Source: Pseudoalteromonas sp. OOF1S-7 (GTDB lineage Bacteria; Pseudomonadota; Gammaproteobacteria; Enterobacterales; Alteromonadaceae). From it: 64,000 nt of DNA. Position numbers and translations under genes: made by a program. How positions within the stretch are numbered: position 1 is the first letter of the stretch; every line of letters begins with the position of its first letter. The notes under the pieces were generated by a model. That model had not been told where the DNA came from. It was given only the letters and a program-made list of their open reading frames with translations, and did no database searches. Below, one piece after another: positions 45,027-55,200 of this stretch. The stretch spans positions 1 to 64,000 of the forward strand of contig NZ_JAKRFZ010000001.1 of NCBI RefSeq assembly GCF_022347765.1, read 5' to 3'.

Positions 45027-47282
45027 TTATCTTAAGAACCAAAAACTTTTCCTGTTGCGGGCGGTTTCCGGCTGGATCTCAGATCCGGTAATTTTGAATC
45101 GGACCTGACCCGCTGTGGCAGTATCCAGCATCTGGCTGCCGGTCGATTGATAACGCGCTACCACCTCCTTATGTGGTAAACGCCATGGCGAGTGGTATCC
45201 CCGCGAGAACACCACCCACTGTGGGGCAACGGCAGAGACAAACCCCATACTGGATGATGTATTGCTGCCGTGATGCGGGGCAATCAATATCTCCGATGGC
45301 ATCTTTTCGCTTTGTAATGCCAACAACGCTTGCTCAGCGACCTGCTCTATGTCTCCGGGCAATAGCAGCTCGGTCGTGCCATCACTTACCCTGACCACAC
45401 AGGAATTGTTATTGTCACTGTTCATCGTCTCTACCGGCCACAGAGACTCGATACTCAGTTTACCCATTTGCACCGTTTTGAGTGTACATAGCGCCTTACC
45501 ATCCCCCTGGTGAAACTGAGCAAGGGAGCGGCCACCATCGTAACGATAGAGAGCAGCCAGCCCACCGTTATGATCACTGTCATCATGGCTGATCACGGTA
45601 TGCACAAGGGTAATGCGATGCGCCTGCAGATAAGGCTTGATCACATTTTCAAACAGCGAATAACGCGAAAAATAACTGGCGCCGAGGTCAATCAGCAGAC
45701 CATTTCCCTGAGACGTGACCAGTACCGCCGTACCATGCCCGACATCAAAAACGTCCACCTGCCAGTCGGGTGGGCGCTCGGTGAGATTGACCATCAGGGC
45801 AGCAGACACGGGAACCCAGGCAAATGGTCGGGTTAAGGCACTCATACACAGTAGTAACGCTATATAACTCAGTATCACCAGCTCTGGTGCCATCGTGCCA
45901 CTGTGCCACCAGTGATAAGGAAATGCGTTTAACCACTGATAGGCCGAATTGAGCATGGTATCCGGCACAGCTAAAACGGCCCAGCCCGTGGTCATTACAC
46001 TGAGCAGATGTATCAACAGCAGCGGAAAAATCACCACCGACAACAATGGAATGACCAGCAAATTGATCGGTATGCTGCTCAGGCTAAAGCCATGATAGGA
46101 ATAAAGGGTCAGCGGTAACAGAACCGCAAATAAGCCACATTGTAGATATAACAGCAGCTTAACTCGAGACAGGCGCTGCGATTCACGCGCAGTGCTGCGA
46201 ATCACCATAAAAATAGTGACCACAGCAAAAAAAGAAAAATACAGCCCCAGGTTAAGCGCCGCAAAAGGATTAGCTAACAAGATCACAGCCAGGGCATAGA
46301 TTAAGGTTCGTGCAGGGCTCAGATGCCGGGCAAACAGAAAACAACATGCGCCCAGCAAGGCCATTAACCAGGCGCGCTGCGCCGATACCTGCATGCCACT
46401 GAGCCAGACATAGGCCCCGCTCAGTAGCAGAGCAAAGGTAAAGTAACCCAGCTGATAGTTGTGATGTTGAGACAAGCGCGACCACATTAAAACCAAGGTT
46501 AGTTTGTACAGACCAAAGCTCAGCGCAAATACAATGGCCACATGCAGGCCAGAAATAGCCAGTAAATGACTGAGGCCCAGCGATTGAAAGTAGGCTTTAT
46601 CGGCTTGCGGTACGGCACTTTTATCTCCCGTCAGTATCACATAGTAAAACCAGCTAAAATGCAGTCCATCCAGCGCCTGTGATACCCAAGTGCGATAGCT
46701 CGTCCGCAAGCGTTCGCTATGATCATAACTTGCATCCACCACTGACACGCGACCTTTGTAGAAAATCTGGTTTCGAAAGGCATAAAGCTCAGCGTCAAAT
46801 ACCGAGAAGTTTTTTCGACTGCGAAATGGCCTAAGTGTCGCAGTGCCTGCCAATGTTGCGCCCTGTAAATCACCGGGCAACGCACCATTTAGTGACACAT
46901 TTGCGCGAACACGGCGATACCAGGGCACTTTAAACTGACCTATGCTAGTCAGCTCGAGGGAGACATAAGGGTTCGAGCCTGTGCCAATGACTTTACGGAC
47001 ATTGCCAATTACACTCACTTCCTGCTCTAAGCCTTTTTCAGCAAGTGGTGGTACATAAACCAACCGATAGTGACAAATCGTCACAAAAATACCTAAAATA
47101 AAACCTGCCAAAACACTCGAAAAAGTCTTAAAATAGCCGCAGAGAAAAAGGAGCACGCCTGAGCAGACAAACCACTGCCACTGACCCAGATAAAATACTG
47201 AGATCAGGCACCCGCTGATCAGGCCGCAGCAGATCAATATCGATGTAAATGGTTGCTTAACATGCCAAAGAAGACGATCCAA
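45027..47282 (-). CDS. comEC: DNA internalisation/competence protein ComEC/Rec2
   Basis: This 751-residue membrane protein takes single-stranded DNA across the inner membrane. An N-terminal membrane region carries the OB-like DUF4131 part, and the central Competence domain includes LLAISGLHVAIVFAL. The C-terminal metallo-beta-lactamase domain has SHDDSDHNGG and APHHGSNTSS. The length matches full-length ComEC. Its start overlaps the 5' end of the divergent DUF2062 gene. Confidence 0.95.
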   Translation of the reverse strand: MDRLLWHVKQPFTSILICCGLISGCLISVFYLGQWQWFVCSGVLLFLCGYFKTFSSVLAGFILGIFVTICHYRLVYVPPLAEKGLEQEVSVIGNVRKVIGTGSNPYVSLELTSIGQFKVPWYRRVRANVSLNGALPGDLQGATLAGTATLRPFRSRKNFSVFDAELYAFRNQIFYKGRVSVVDASYDHSERLRTSYRTWVSQALDGLHFSWFYYVILTGDKSAVPQADKAYFQSLGLSHLLAISGLHVAIVFALSFGLYKLTLVLMWSRLSQHHNYQLGYFTFALLLSGAYVWLSGMQVSAQRAWLMALLGACCFLFARHLSPARTLIYALAVILLANPFAALNLGLYFSFFAVVTIFMVIRSTARESQRLSRVKLLLYLQCGLFAVLLPLTLYSYHGFSLSSIPINLLVIPLLSVVIFPLLLIHLLSVMTTGWAVLAVPDTMLNSAYQWLNAFPYHWWHSGTMAPELVILSYIALLLCMSALTRPFAWVPVSAALMVNLTERPPDWQVDVFDVGHGTAVLVTSQGNGLLIDLGASYFSRYSLFENVIKPYLQAHRITLVHTVISHDDSDHNGGLAALYRYDGGRSLAQFHQGDGKALCTLKTVQMGKLSIESLWPVETMNSDNNNSCVVRVSDGTTELLLPGDIEQVAEQALLALQSEKMPSEILIAPHHGSNTSSSMGFVSAVAPQWVVFSRGYHSPWRLPHKEVVARYQSTGSQMLDTATAGQVRFKITGSEIQPETARNRKSFWFLR

Positions 47283-47777
47283 CGGTTTCTACCCGATCAC
47301 AATAAGATCAAACAGCAAAAATCGCTGAAAATATTCGGCAGTTTGTTACATGATGCGAATCTTTGGCATTTAAATCGCCGCTCGGCGCGCGGGGCCTTTT
47401 CCGTTGGCCTGTTCTTTGCATTCATCCCTGTTCCTTTTCAAATGGTCCTTGCAGCCGCTCTGGCCATTCCTTTTCGAGTTAATCTTCCCCTGTCTATTGC
47501 CCTTGTGTGGATCACCAACCCACTTACTATGCCACCTATCTTCTATGCATCCTATCAGGTGGGCGCATTCGCCTTGGGCCAGGAAGAGCAACCGTTTCAC
47601 TTTGAAGCCAGCTGGAACTGGCTGGTCGAGAGTCTGTCAACCATAGGGCCAGCCTTTATGCTAGGCTCACTGATCTGCGCCTGTATGGCCGCAATTTTAG
47701 GCTTTTTCGTTATTGACTTCCTGTGGCGTCGCTCTGTCAATAAGGCCTGGGCCGCCCGCAATCAGCAATCCAGTTAA
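47262..47777 (+). CDS. DUF2062 membrane protein
   Basis: This 171-residue protein from the ATG at 47262 (a TTG at 47253 is an alternative) has a basic N-terminus and several hydrophobic segments. It also has the DUF2062 core (GLFFAFIPVPFQMVLAAALA, WITNPLTMPPIFY). The function is unknown. It is divergent from comEC and the first ~20 bp of the two genes overlap, so each promoter must lie inside the other's coding region. Confidence 0.9.
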   Translation: MPKKTIQRFLPDHNKIKQQKSLKIFGSLLHDANLWHLNRRSARGAFSVGLFFAFIPVPFQMVLAAALAIPFRVNLPLSIALVWITNPLTMPPIFYASYQVGAFALGQEEQPFHFEASWNWLVESLSTIGPAFMLGSLICACMAAILGFFVIDFLWRRSVNKAWAARNQQSS

Positions 47778-47795
47778 CCCAGCCTCTTTATGTTT

Positions 47796-47816
47796 AGCAG
47801 CCCACTGGCTGCTTTT
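47796..47816 (+). terminator. Intrinsic terminator after the DUF2062 gene
   Basis: AGCAGCC-CACT-GGCTGCT is followed by a short T tract, 19 bp past the stop. Confidence 0.7.
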
Positions 47817-47827
47817 CCAACCTTTCC

Positions 47828-48436
47828 TTATTTATCGAAATAACTGACAAAGCCAGCCAGCGCGTTGGTCACCGCTACTGAGGCCAGTATTAGCCCCATT
47901 ACCCGGCTGATTACACTCGCCCCGGCATTACCAATCACCTTATGAACACTGCTCGCTACCAGCATCAGCAACAAAGTCAGTAAAATCACTGCCAGCATCA
48001 TAGCCACAGTCTGCATTTGTTCGAAGATATTAAAACGTGCATTTTCAGTTAACAGCACACAGGCAAGCATTGCACCTGGGCTTGCGATTGACGGGACTGC
48101 CAGCGGGAATATCGCGGTTTCACGGTGGTCTTTAATTAACCGGACCTCTTCTTCCGGCTTACTTTCCCCAAAGATCATCGACAGCGCAAATAAAAACAGC
48201 ACTATGCCACCGGCAATCTGAAACGCTGCCAGCGGGATCCCCATCGCGGTCAGTAAAATCTCACCAGCAACAGCAAAAAACACCAGCAAAGCTGCGGCGA
48301 CCAGACTCGCAATCACGGCAATTTTGCGTTTCGCTGCAGCATCATAACCACGCGTGACCGCAATAAATACGGGGATCGTGCCTATGGGGTCGATAACCGC
48401 AAAAAAGAAGATAAAAGTGGCTACAAAATCAATCAA
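47828..48436 (-). CDS. MarC-family integral membrane protein
   Basis: This 202-residue protein has six hydrophobic segments. The family signature FFAVIDPIGTIPVFIAVT at the N-terminus and VPSIASPGAM in the middle mark the MarC (NAAT) family. Despite the name, a role in multiple resistance is not established for this family. It is convergent with the DUF2062 gene and shares no operon with its neighbours. The gap 48437-48740 holds only the terminator below. Confidence 0.92.
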   Translation of the reverse strand: MIDFVATFIFFFAVIDPIGTIPVFIAVTRGYDAAAKRKIAVIASLVAAALLVFFAVAGEILLTAMGIPLAAFQIAGGIVLFLFALSMIFGESKPEEEVRLIKDHRETAIFPLAVPSIASPGAMLACVLLTENARFNIFEQMQTVAMMLAVILLTLLLMLVASSVHKVIGNAGASVISRVMGLILASVAVTNALAGFVSYFDK

Positions 48437-48601
48437 AGTCGTCCCTTATTCGTAAGGATAAATAGTGAGTAATTCGCTACTCTAGCAATGGATTAGTTAA
48501 AAGAATATGTAATTTTTCAATAATATTCAAAGAGCAAAAAGCATGCTCAGAAAAGAAGCTGATAAGCCAATACGCCAAACACTTGTGCGCCAGAAACTAA
48601 A

Positions 48602-48630
48602 AAGCGGCAGGTATGCGTGGCCTGCCGCTT
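48602..48630 (-). terminator. Terminator of the valine-catabolic operon
   Basis: AAGCGGCAGG and CCTGCCGCTT form a perfect 10-bp stem with a 9-nt loop. On the minus strand it is followed by TTTTAG. It lies 110 bp past the SDR stop. Confidence 0.8.
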
Positions 48631-48740
48631 GATTCAACACACTTTCTTCTTTCGAAGATAAAGGAACATAAGTATGCGAATTCTTTTGTATTGGTTTTAG
48701 GTCACAAATAAAAGCAAACCGATACTTAAGTATTAAGTTA

Positions 48741-49502
48741 TCAGAGTCTGATCCCGCCGTCAATTTCTACAACGCGACCGGTAAAGAAATCGTTCTCGAT
48801 AATATATTTTGCCGTGTGGGCAATCTCGCCAGCTTCACCCAGACGTCCAACGGGTTTCATCTTCAGCAGACGCTCTTTGGCTTCAGGCTTCATTGCATCG
48901 GTCATCTGCGTGCGGATAACACCCGGTGCGATTGCGCCTACACGAATGCCGTGGCGGCCCAGCTCTTTTGCCCAGGATGTAGTCATAGCAACAACACCCG
49001 CTTTGGCTGCCGAGTAGTTGGTCTGGCCCATATTGCCCGCACGCGCCACGCTCGACATATTGATGATCACACCACCTTGCTGACCTTCAACCATCTTAGC
49101 TGCCGCCTCACGGCCACACAGGAAAACCCCGGTTAGGTTGACATCCAGTACCGACTGGAACTGCTGCAGTGACATCTTATCCGTCACTTCACCGTCTTTG
49201 GCTTTTAACAGCAAACCATCACGCAGAATACCGGCGTTGTTTACCAGCACTGCAATATTCCCCAGGTCTGCAACTATGTCGCTGAACACCTGCTCAACAT
49301 CGCTCTCCAGGCTGACATTCGCCACATAGGTTTTTACTTCAACATCCAGCGCTCTCAGCTCAGCGGCTGCACTTTGCAGCTGCTCTTCTTGCATATCAAT
49401 TAACGCCAGTTTGGCGCCCATTTTGGCCATTTCCGTTGCCATCGCAAAGCCCAGGCCCTGCGCACCACCGGTGATCACCACCGTTTTGTTCTTTATATCC
49501 AT
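48741..49502 (-). CDS. Short-chain dehydrogenase/reductase of the branched-chain acyl-CoA operon
   Basis: This 253-residue classical SDR has the nucleotide-binding TGGAQGLG at 11-18, NNAG at 88-91 and catalytic S150, Y163 and K167 (YSAAK). It resembles FabG, but its place as last gene of a valine-degradation operon suggests a 3-hydroxyacyl-CoA type dehydrogenase. The substrate is inferred from context only. It starts 21 bp after mmsB. Confidence 0.85.
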   Translation of the reverse strand: MDIKNKTVVITGGAQGLGFAMATEMAKMGAKLALIDMQEEQLQSAAAELRALDVEVKTYVANVSLESDVEQVFSDIVADLGNIAVLVNNAGILRDGLLLKAKDGEVTDKMSLQQFQSVLDVNLTGVFLCGREAAAKMVEGQQGGVIINMSSVARAGNMGQTNYSAAKAGVVAMTTSWAKELGRHGIRVGAIAPGVIRTQMTDAMKPEAKERLLKMKPVGRLGEAGEIAHTAKYIIENDFFTGRVVEIDGGIRL

Positions 49503-49523
49503 GATATTTCAACCCTGCTTCTG

Positions 49524-50414
49524 TTACTGCTTTTGTGAATAGAGTTTAAAAATAGCACTAAAATCTTCACTGCCACTGCCCTGATTCTGCATCAGGTTGT
49601 AGAGATTTTTTGCCAGTGCCCCCATCGGCGTAGCCGAGTTTGTTTGCTGTGCCGCCTGCATCGCCAGCCCCAGATCTTTGGCCATCAAGTCAACCATAAA
49701 ACCAGGTTTATACCCATTTGACGAAGGCACATTCTCTAATACGTCCGGACACGGGTTATATAATTCCAATGTCCAGTTGCGACCCGAGCTGTTGAGCATA
49801 ATCTCACTCAATACTTTTGGATCAAGGCCGTGATCAACGCCCATTTGCAGTGCTTCACTGGTGCCTGCCATAAGTATTGATAACAGCATATTATTACAGA
49901 TCTTAGCGACCTGACCTGCCCCGACAGCCCCGGCGTGAAAAATATTCTTACCCATGTCGTTAAGAACTGTCTGCGCTCGGTTAAAGTCCGCATCATTGCC
50001 CCCCACGATGAAGGTTAATGTGCCCGCGGCAGCACCTGCAACGCCACCGGAAACGGGCGCATCAACAAAGGCAATACCGGCCTGTGCTAACGTATTACCA
50101 ACAAACTGCGCTGATTCTGCGTCAATGGTTGAGCAGTCTATGACCAGCGTCGACTTATCAAGATAGTTGATTAACCCATCTTCGCCAGTATAAATCATGC
50201 GAACATGTTTGCTCGCAGGCAGCATGCTGATCACAAAATCTGCATCAGTGCAGACATCTGAGACTTTATCCGCAATCACCGCGCCGTGCGATGCTAGCTG
50301 CTTTAACGCCTCTGCACTGAGATCAAATACCGACACCTGGTGGCCGGCTTTCACCAAGTTGGTCGCCATTGGACCACCCATGTTTCCTAAACCTATAAAT
50401 CCAATCTTTGCCAT
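49524..50414 (-). CDS. mmsB: 3-hydroxyisobutyrate dehydrogenase
   Basis: This 296-residue NAD-dependent enzyme oxidises 3-hydroxyisobutyrate to methylmalonate semialdehyde in valine catabolism. The Rossmann motif GFIGLGNMGGPMA, substrate motif DAPVSGGVAGAAAGTL and catalytic K171 (GAGQVAKICNN) are all present. It lies between the hydrolase that makes its substrate and the SDR. Confidence 0.95.
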   Translation of the reverse strand: MAKIGFIGLGNMGGPMATNLVKAGHQVSVFDLSAEALKQLASHGAVIADKVSDVCTDADFVISMLPASKHVRMIYTGEDGLINYLDKSTLVIDCSTIDAESAQFVGNTLAQAGIAFVDAPVSGGVAGAAAGTLTFIVGGNDADFNRAQTVLNDMGKNIFHAGAVGAGQVAKICNNMLLSILMAGTSEALQMGVDHGLDPKVLSEIMLNSSGRNWTLELYNPCPDVLENVPSSNGYKPGFMVDLMAKDLGLAMQAAQQTNSATPMGALAKNLYNLMQNQGSGSEDFSAIFKLYSQKQ

Positions 50415-50425
50415 GTGTTAATTCC

Positions 50426-51565
50426 TTACAAGTCAGCCAATGGGTGTTCGCTTTGCTCCCAGCGTGGGGCAAAAAAGCTGTCTATCACAGTGCTGTCTAC
50501 ATCTGTGATACTCTTAAACTGCCATTGTGGCTGACTATCTTTGTCAATCAATAATGCACGCACACCTTCGCGAAACTCACCCACTTCACCACAACGAACC
50601 GACATCGCCAGTTCACGCAAGAAGCACTCTTTCAGTGACAGGCCTTCTGCACGCTTAAGTTGTGTCTGGATCAATACTGCACTCAAAGGAGAGCCATGCT
50701 TGAGGGCTTTTTGCGCCTTGCTCAGCCATTTATTCTCTGTACTGTCCAGCGCCAGAATATGCTCAATCTGGGCTTCCAGGGTGTCAAATTCGGCAAGTTG
50801 AGCAAAAGACTCAGCCAGTGGCTTAATTTCGCAGCGCGGTGGAATGTGCGATGCTTCATCAAGAGAGATAAGTAACTGGGTCAGTTTCTCATGATTGAGT
50901 ACATTGGTCTTACCCCAGTTTACCTCACTGAGGTTATGCAACAGCATATCCAGGCGCTCACCATCCATATAATGATCGGCCAGGCCAACAAATTTGGCAT
51001 CAGTGGCATTAATGGAAGCACCTGTCAGGCCAAGGAATAAGCCGACACCGTCCGGCATCTTATTCAGGAAGTAGCTGCCACCGACATCCGGATACAAGCC
51101 AATGGTGATTTCCGGCATCGCGATGCGTGATGACTCGGTCACCACACGGTGACTGGCACCGGCCATCAGACCAAGACCGCCCCCCATGATGATGCCATTG
51201 CCCCAAAGCAGGATAGGTTTATCATAATTGTGAATATGATAGTCGAGACGATATTCCTCGGCAAAGAAGACTTCGAGATGATTATTGCCATCTTCAGCTG
51301 CCATCGCATTGTACAGGCTGACTACATCACCACCGGCACAGAAGGCTTTTTCACCTGCGCCTTTGAGCAGGACCATAGCGACCTGTTCGTCTTCGGCCCA
51401 GGCCTTAAGCTGTGGTTCCAGTAAGCGGATCATCTCCAGATTCAGTGCATTGAGTGCTTTTGGCGCATTGAGGGTGGCAACCGCCACCTTCATGCCGTTA
51501 TTACAGTGCGCCAACTCAAATACCACTGGGGCATCTGCCTGGTTCAGTAACTGTAATTCAACCAT
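50426..51565 (-). CDS. 3-hydroxyisobutyryl-CoA hydrolase (crotonase superfamily)
   Basis: This 379-residue crotonase-fold enzyme is larger than hydratases and fits HIBCH. It has GAGEKAFCAGGDV, NGIIMGGGLGLMAGA and the hydrolase-type MPEITIGLYPDVGGSYFL with the catalytic Glu and Asp. It should release 3-hydroxyisobutyrate from CoA. Its start overlaps the neighbouring hydratase stop by one base. Confidence 0.92.
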   Translation of the reverse strand: MVELQLLNQADAPVVFELAHCNNGMKVAVATLNAPKALNALNLEMIRLLEPQLKAWAEDEQVAMVLLKGAGEKAFCAGGDVVSLYNAMAAEDGNNHLEVFFAEEYRLDYHIHNYDKPILLWGNGIIMGGGLGLMAGASHRVVTESSRIAMPEITIGLYPDVGGSYFLNKMPDGVGLFLGLTGASINATDAKFVGLADHYMDGERLDMLLHNLSEVNWGKTNVLNHEKLTQLLISLDEASHIPPRCEIKPLAESFAQLAEFDTLEAQIEHILALDSTENKWLSKAQKALKHGSPLSAVLIQTQLKRAEGLSLKECFLRELAMSVRCGEVGEFREGVRALLIDKDSQPQWQFKSITDVDSTVIDSFFAPRWEQSEHPLADL

Positions 51566-52341
51566 TAGCCATTCACCCAGTTTGCTTTACGTTTTTCTAA
51601 GAAGGCATTGACGCCCTCTTTCTGATCTTGTGTATCGAACAAAGTCACGAACAGTTCACGCTCAAGCGGCAACGCGCTGTTAATGGTGCCGGTACGACCT
51701 TTTTGGATAAGGGCTTTACAAGCGGTTACAGCCACCGGGCTTTGATCTTCTACTTTCTTGGCCAGCTCAAGTGCAGCTTCGAGCGCTTTGCCCTGCTCAA
51801 CCACTTCTTCAACCAGTCCAATCTGCTGAGCTTTGTCGGCTTTGAGGCGCTCGCCACATAAGATCATGCGCTTCGCCCAGCCTTCACCTACCAGCCATGA
51901 CAGGTTTTGTGTGCCACCTGCACAAGGCAGCAAGCCCACTTTGGCCTCCGGCAAGGCCATTTGAGCCTGCGCTTCTGCGATACGAATATCACAGGCCAGT
52001 GCCACTTCCAGGCCACCGCCCATCGCAAAGCCATTGATGGCCGCAATAGACACACCGCGAAAATCACTCAGGGTTTCAAACGCTTCACCAAATACGCGCG
52101 ACATATCCGCAGCAACGCCTTTGTCGCCATCAGCGAACACATTCAGATCGGCGCCCGCTGAGAAGAACTTTTCACCCTCACCGGTGATCACCAAAGAGTA
52201 AATGTTTTTATCCGCGTTTAGCTCGTTCACCAGCTCCTTCAGACCGACCAGCGTATCGCGAGTCCAGGTGTTTGCCGGTGGATTGGACATAGTCACAATC
52301 GCGATATGGCCTTGTTTTTCAAGTTTCAATTGTGCTGACAT
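51565..52341 (-). CDS. Enoyl-CoA hydratase (probably methacrylyl-CoA)
   Basis: This 258-residue crotonase-family protein has the oxyanion motif GEGEKFFSAGADLN, GFAMGGGLEVALACDIR and catalytic Glu in LPEAKVGLLPCAGGTQ. I chose the ATG at 52341 because AGGAG lies 7 nt upstream. The context, between isobutyryl-CoA dehydrogenase and HIBCH, suggests methacrylyl-CoA hydration. Confidence 0.9.
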   Translation of the reverse strand: MSAQLKLEKQGHIAIVTMSNPPANTWTRDTLVGLKELVNELNADKNIYSLVITGEGEKFFSAGADLNVFADGDKGVAADMSRVFGEAFETLSDFRGVSIAAINGFAMGGGLEVALACDIRIAEAQAQMALPEAKVGLLPCAGGTQNLSWLVGEGWAKRMILCGERLKADKAQQIGLVEEVVEQGKALEAALELAKKVEDQSPVAVTACKALIQKGRTGTINSALPLERELFVTLFDTQDQKEGVNAFLEKRKANWVNG

Positions 52342-52353
52342 AATCATGCTCCT

Positions 52354-53511
52354 CTACAGTACGCTTGCTGCGCCTTCGGCTAGAATTCGGCGTGCAATGA
52401 TCACCCGCATGATCTCATTGGTGCCTTCCAGGATTTGGTGAACGCGTACATCACGCAGGTGGCGCTCAAGTGGGTATTCTTTGATGTAGCCATAACCACC
52501 ATGAATTTGTAATGCATCATCACAAACCTTAGTACCGACGTCGGTCGCAAAACGCTTAGCCATGGCACAGTAAGTGGTTTTTTCACTGTCATTGCTGTCC
52601 AGTTTAAATGCGGCCAGACGGACCATCTGACGCGCGGCAACCAGTTCAGTGTTCATATCGGCAATCTTAAACTGTAGTGCCTGGAATGCGGCCAGAGGCT
52701 TACCAAACTGCTGGCGCTCCTGCATATACTCTTTGGCTGTGTTCAGAGCCTGTTGTGCGGTGCCTATTGAGCAAGTCGCAATGTTAATGCGTCCGCCATC
52801 CAGACCCTGCATGGCAAATTTAAAGCCTTCGCCTTCTTTACCCATCAGGTTAGCGGCCGGAATACGGACATTTTCGAATGTTACCAGGCGGGTTGGCTGG
52901 GCGTTCCAGCCCATTTTCTCTTCGGCCTTACCGTAAATCACGCCCTCGGCATCTGCCGGAACAACAAAAGCAGAAATGCCTTTCGGGCCGTCTTCACCGG
53001 TTCGAGCCATCACGACCAGCACATCGGTCTCACCCGCGCCCGAGATGAACATTTTCGAGCCATTCAGGACATACTCATCACCCTCAAGCACGGCTTTCGT
53101 TTTCAATGATGCCGCGTCAGAGCCTGAGCCTGGTTCAGTGAGGCAATATGAAGCCAGCAGCTCACCCATGACCAGTTGGTCCATGTACTGATCTTTAACC
53201 GCCTGGGTGGCGAAGCTGGCAATCATCCAGGTGGCCATATTATGTATGGTCAGCATCGCCGTTGTGGCCGTACAGCCCATCGACAACTGCTCAAAAATAA
53301 TGCTTGAATCAAGACGCGACAGGCCCAGACCACCGGCTTCCTCCGGTGTATATAAGCCACAAAAGCCCAACTCACCGGCTTTTTTAATGACATCCTTTGG
53401 GAAAATGTGTTTCTGATCCCATTCGGCGGCATGGGGCGCCAGTTCGCTCATGGCAAACTGATAGGCGGTTTCGGCAAAAGCCTGTTGATCTTCGTTGAGA
53501 TTAAAGTCCAT
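52354..53511 (-). CDS. Acyl-CoA dehydrogenase (probably isobutyryl-CoA)
   Basis: This 385-residue FAD enzyme has the ACAD signature blocks CLTEPGSGSDAASLKT and MFISGAGETDVLVVMART. The C-terminal catalytic Glu is in HQILEGTNEIMRVIIARRIL. I chose the ATG at 53511 (MDFNLNEDQQAF), which has GAGG upstream; the frame to 53532 does not. The catalytic Glu position and the valine context fit isobutyryl- or 2-methylacyl-CoA dehydrogenase. Confidence 0.92.
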   Translation of the reverse strand: MDFNLNEDQQAFAETAYQFAMSELAPHAAEWDQKHIFPKDVIKKAGELGFCGLYTPEEAGGLGLSRLDSSIIFEQLSMGCTATTAMLTIHNMATWMIASFATQAVKDQYMDQLVMGELLASYCLTEPGSGSDAASLKTKAVLEGDEYVLNGSKMFISGAGETDVLVVMARTGEDGPKGISAFVVPADAEGVIYGKAEEKMGWNAQPTRLVTFENVRIPAANLMGKEGEGFKFAMQGLDGGRINIATCSIGTAQQALNTAKEYMQERQQFGKPLAAFQALQFKIADMNTELVAARQMVRLAAFKLDSNDSEKTTYCAMAKRFATDVGTKVCDDALQIHGGYGYIKEYPLERHLRDVRVHQILEGTNEIMRVIIARRILAEGAASVL

Positions 53512-53642
53512 AAAGACCTCACTTGTTGTCATAGCGGGCGAAGTGATGGTTCTGCCCGGCGTTATTCTTATGTACCTGAGTCTCAGGTAATACTACGAGC
53601 GGCCCGGACAAATGCCGGGCCTGATAGGTTAACTGACTGGCG

Positions 53643-55133
53643 TTATCGCAGGTTAATGCTCATGTTAGGGCCCGTTACGGCCTCATCGGCAAACCAGCGT
53701 GAAGTAATGGTCTTGGTTTCAGTGTAGAAACGCACCCCCTGCTTGCCATAGGTATGCTGGTCGCCATAAAAAGAGTTTTTCCAGCCTGTGAATGAGAAGA
53801 ACGGCAACGGCACAGGAATTGGAATATTGATCCCTACCTGACCGACTTCGATTTCATGCTGGAATTTTCGTGCCGCAGCACCGCTTGCCGTGAACAGAGA
53901 CGTACCGTTACCGTATGGGCTGTTATTGACAAGCGTAATGGCTTCTTCAAGGGTATCAACACATACACAGTTCAGCACAGGACCAAAGATCTCCTGCTTG
54001 TAGATGTCCATGTCTGACGTGACGTCTGTAAACAACGTTGGACCAACCCAGTTGCCGTTTTCGTAGCCTTCTACTGTAAAGTCTGAACCATCCAGCAGAC
54101 AGGTTGCACCTTGCTGTTTACCACTTTCGATCAGCGACAGAATACGTGCCTTTGCCTGAGCCGAGGTTTGCGGGCCATAAGCCGCTTGCGGGTCGTTCCA
54201 CACACCCGGACGTACTTTTTCAAGACCGGCTTTTAAATCGTCGATCCATTCTTTGGACTTGCCAACGAACACGGCAACCGAAATGCCCATGCAACGCTGA
54301 CCCGCAGCACCCACAGAGGCACCGACCAGGTTATTAATGGTCTGCTCACGACTGGCATCTGGCATGATCACCATGTGGTTTTTCGCGCCGACACAAGCCT
54401 GAACACGTTTCAGGTTTTCGGTGCCTTTGCTGTAAATATAGGAGCCTACACCACATGAACCCACGAAAGAAATTGCGCGTACTTCAGGGGCTGTCAGGAT
54501 TTGGTCTACCTGCTCTTTGGCACCATGTACCACTTGTAGTACGCCTTTTGGTGCGCCTGCTTCTTCGAATAGCTCTACCAAACGCATCGGTGTAAGCGGA
54601 TCTTGCTCAGAGGGTTTTAGTACGAAAGTGTTACCACAGACGATCGCCATTGGGAACATCCACAATGGGATCATTGCCGGGAAGTTAAACGGGGTAATAC
54701 CCGCACATACACCCAGCGGCTGGATATAAGAATAAGTGTCGATATTGCGGGCCACGTTCTCGACGGTTTCACCCATCATCAATGCCGGCGCATTGGCTGC
54801 CTGCTCAACGACTTCAATACCACGCCAGACATCGCCTTTGGCATCTTCAAAAGTTTTACCAAGTTCATGACAGATAATGGTCGCAATTTCTTCCTGGTGT
54901 TCTTTCAGCAATGCCGCATAACGCATCATAATGCGCGCACGCTCCGTTACTGGCACATTACGCCAGGTCTTGAACGCCTCTTGTGCTGATGTGATCGCAG
55001 CCTGTACTTCATCGTGCGTCGCACACGGCACCTGCGCCAAAACTTCCTGATTCGCCGGATTGACGACATCCAGCCACTTGTCAGACTGAGACTGGGTAAA
55101 TTCACCGTTGATGTATAATGGTACCTGGTGCAT
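53643..55133 (-). CDS. mmsA: Methylmalonate-semialdehyde dehydrogenase (CoA-acylating)
   Basis: This 496-residue aldehyde-dehydrogenase-family enzyme converts methylmalonate semialdehyde to propionyl-CoA. It has the family-specific [20 protein letters not shown] and the catalytic Cys in [12 protein letters not shown] chose the ATG at 55133, with GGAGG 7 nt upstream; a GTG two codons earlier is too close to that site. It follows the thiolase gene across a terminator-like hairpin. Confidence 0.95.
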   Translation of the reverse strand: MHQVPLYINGEFTQSQSDKWLDVVNPANQEVLAQVPCATHDEVQAAITSAQEAFKTWRNVPVTERARIMMRYAALLKEHQEEIATIICHELGKTFEDAKGDVWRGIEVVEQAANAPALMMGETVENVARNIDTYSYIQPLGVCAGITPFNFPAMIPLWMFPMAIVCGNTFVLKPSEQDPLTPMRLVELFEEAGAPKGVLQVVHGAKEQVDQILTAPEVRAISFVGSCGVGSYIYSKGTENLKRVQACVGAKNHMVIMPDASREQTINNLVGASVGAAGQRCMGISVAVFVGKSKEWIDDLKAGLEKVRPGVWNDPQAAYGPQTSAQAKARILSLIESGKQQGATCLLDGSDFTVEGYENGNWVGPTLFTDVTSDMDIYKQEIFGPVLNCVCVDTLEEAITLVNNSPYGNGTSLFTASGAAARKFQHEIEVGQVGINIPIPVPLPFFSFTGWKNSFYGDQHTYGKQGVRFYTETKTITSRWFADEAVTGPNMSINLR

Positions 55134-55160
55134 GTGCACTCCTCCCCAAATAAAACGAAA

Positions 55161-55191
55161 AGCGCCGCTTAATTATTGTCATTGCGGCGCT
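55161..55191 (-). terminator. Hairpin between the thiolase gene and mmsA
   Basis: AGCGCCGC pairs with GCGGCGCT around a 15-nt loop. On the minus strand it is followed by TTTCGTTTTA. It may attenuate transcription from the thiolase promoter into mmsA. Confidence 0.65.
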
Positions 55192-55200
55192 ATACTTAAC

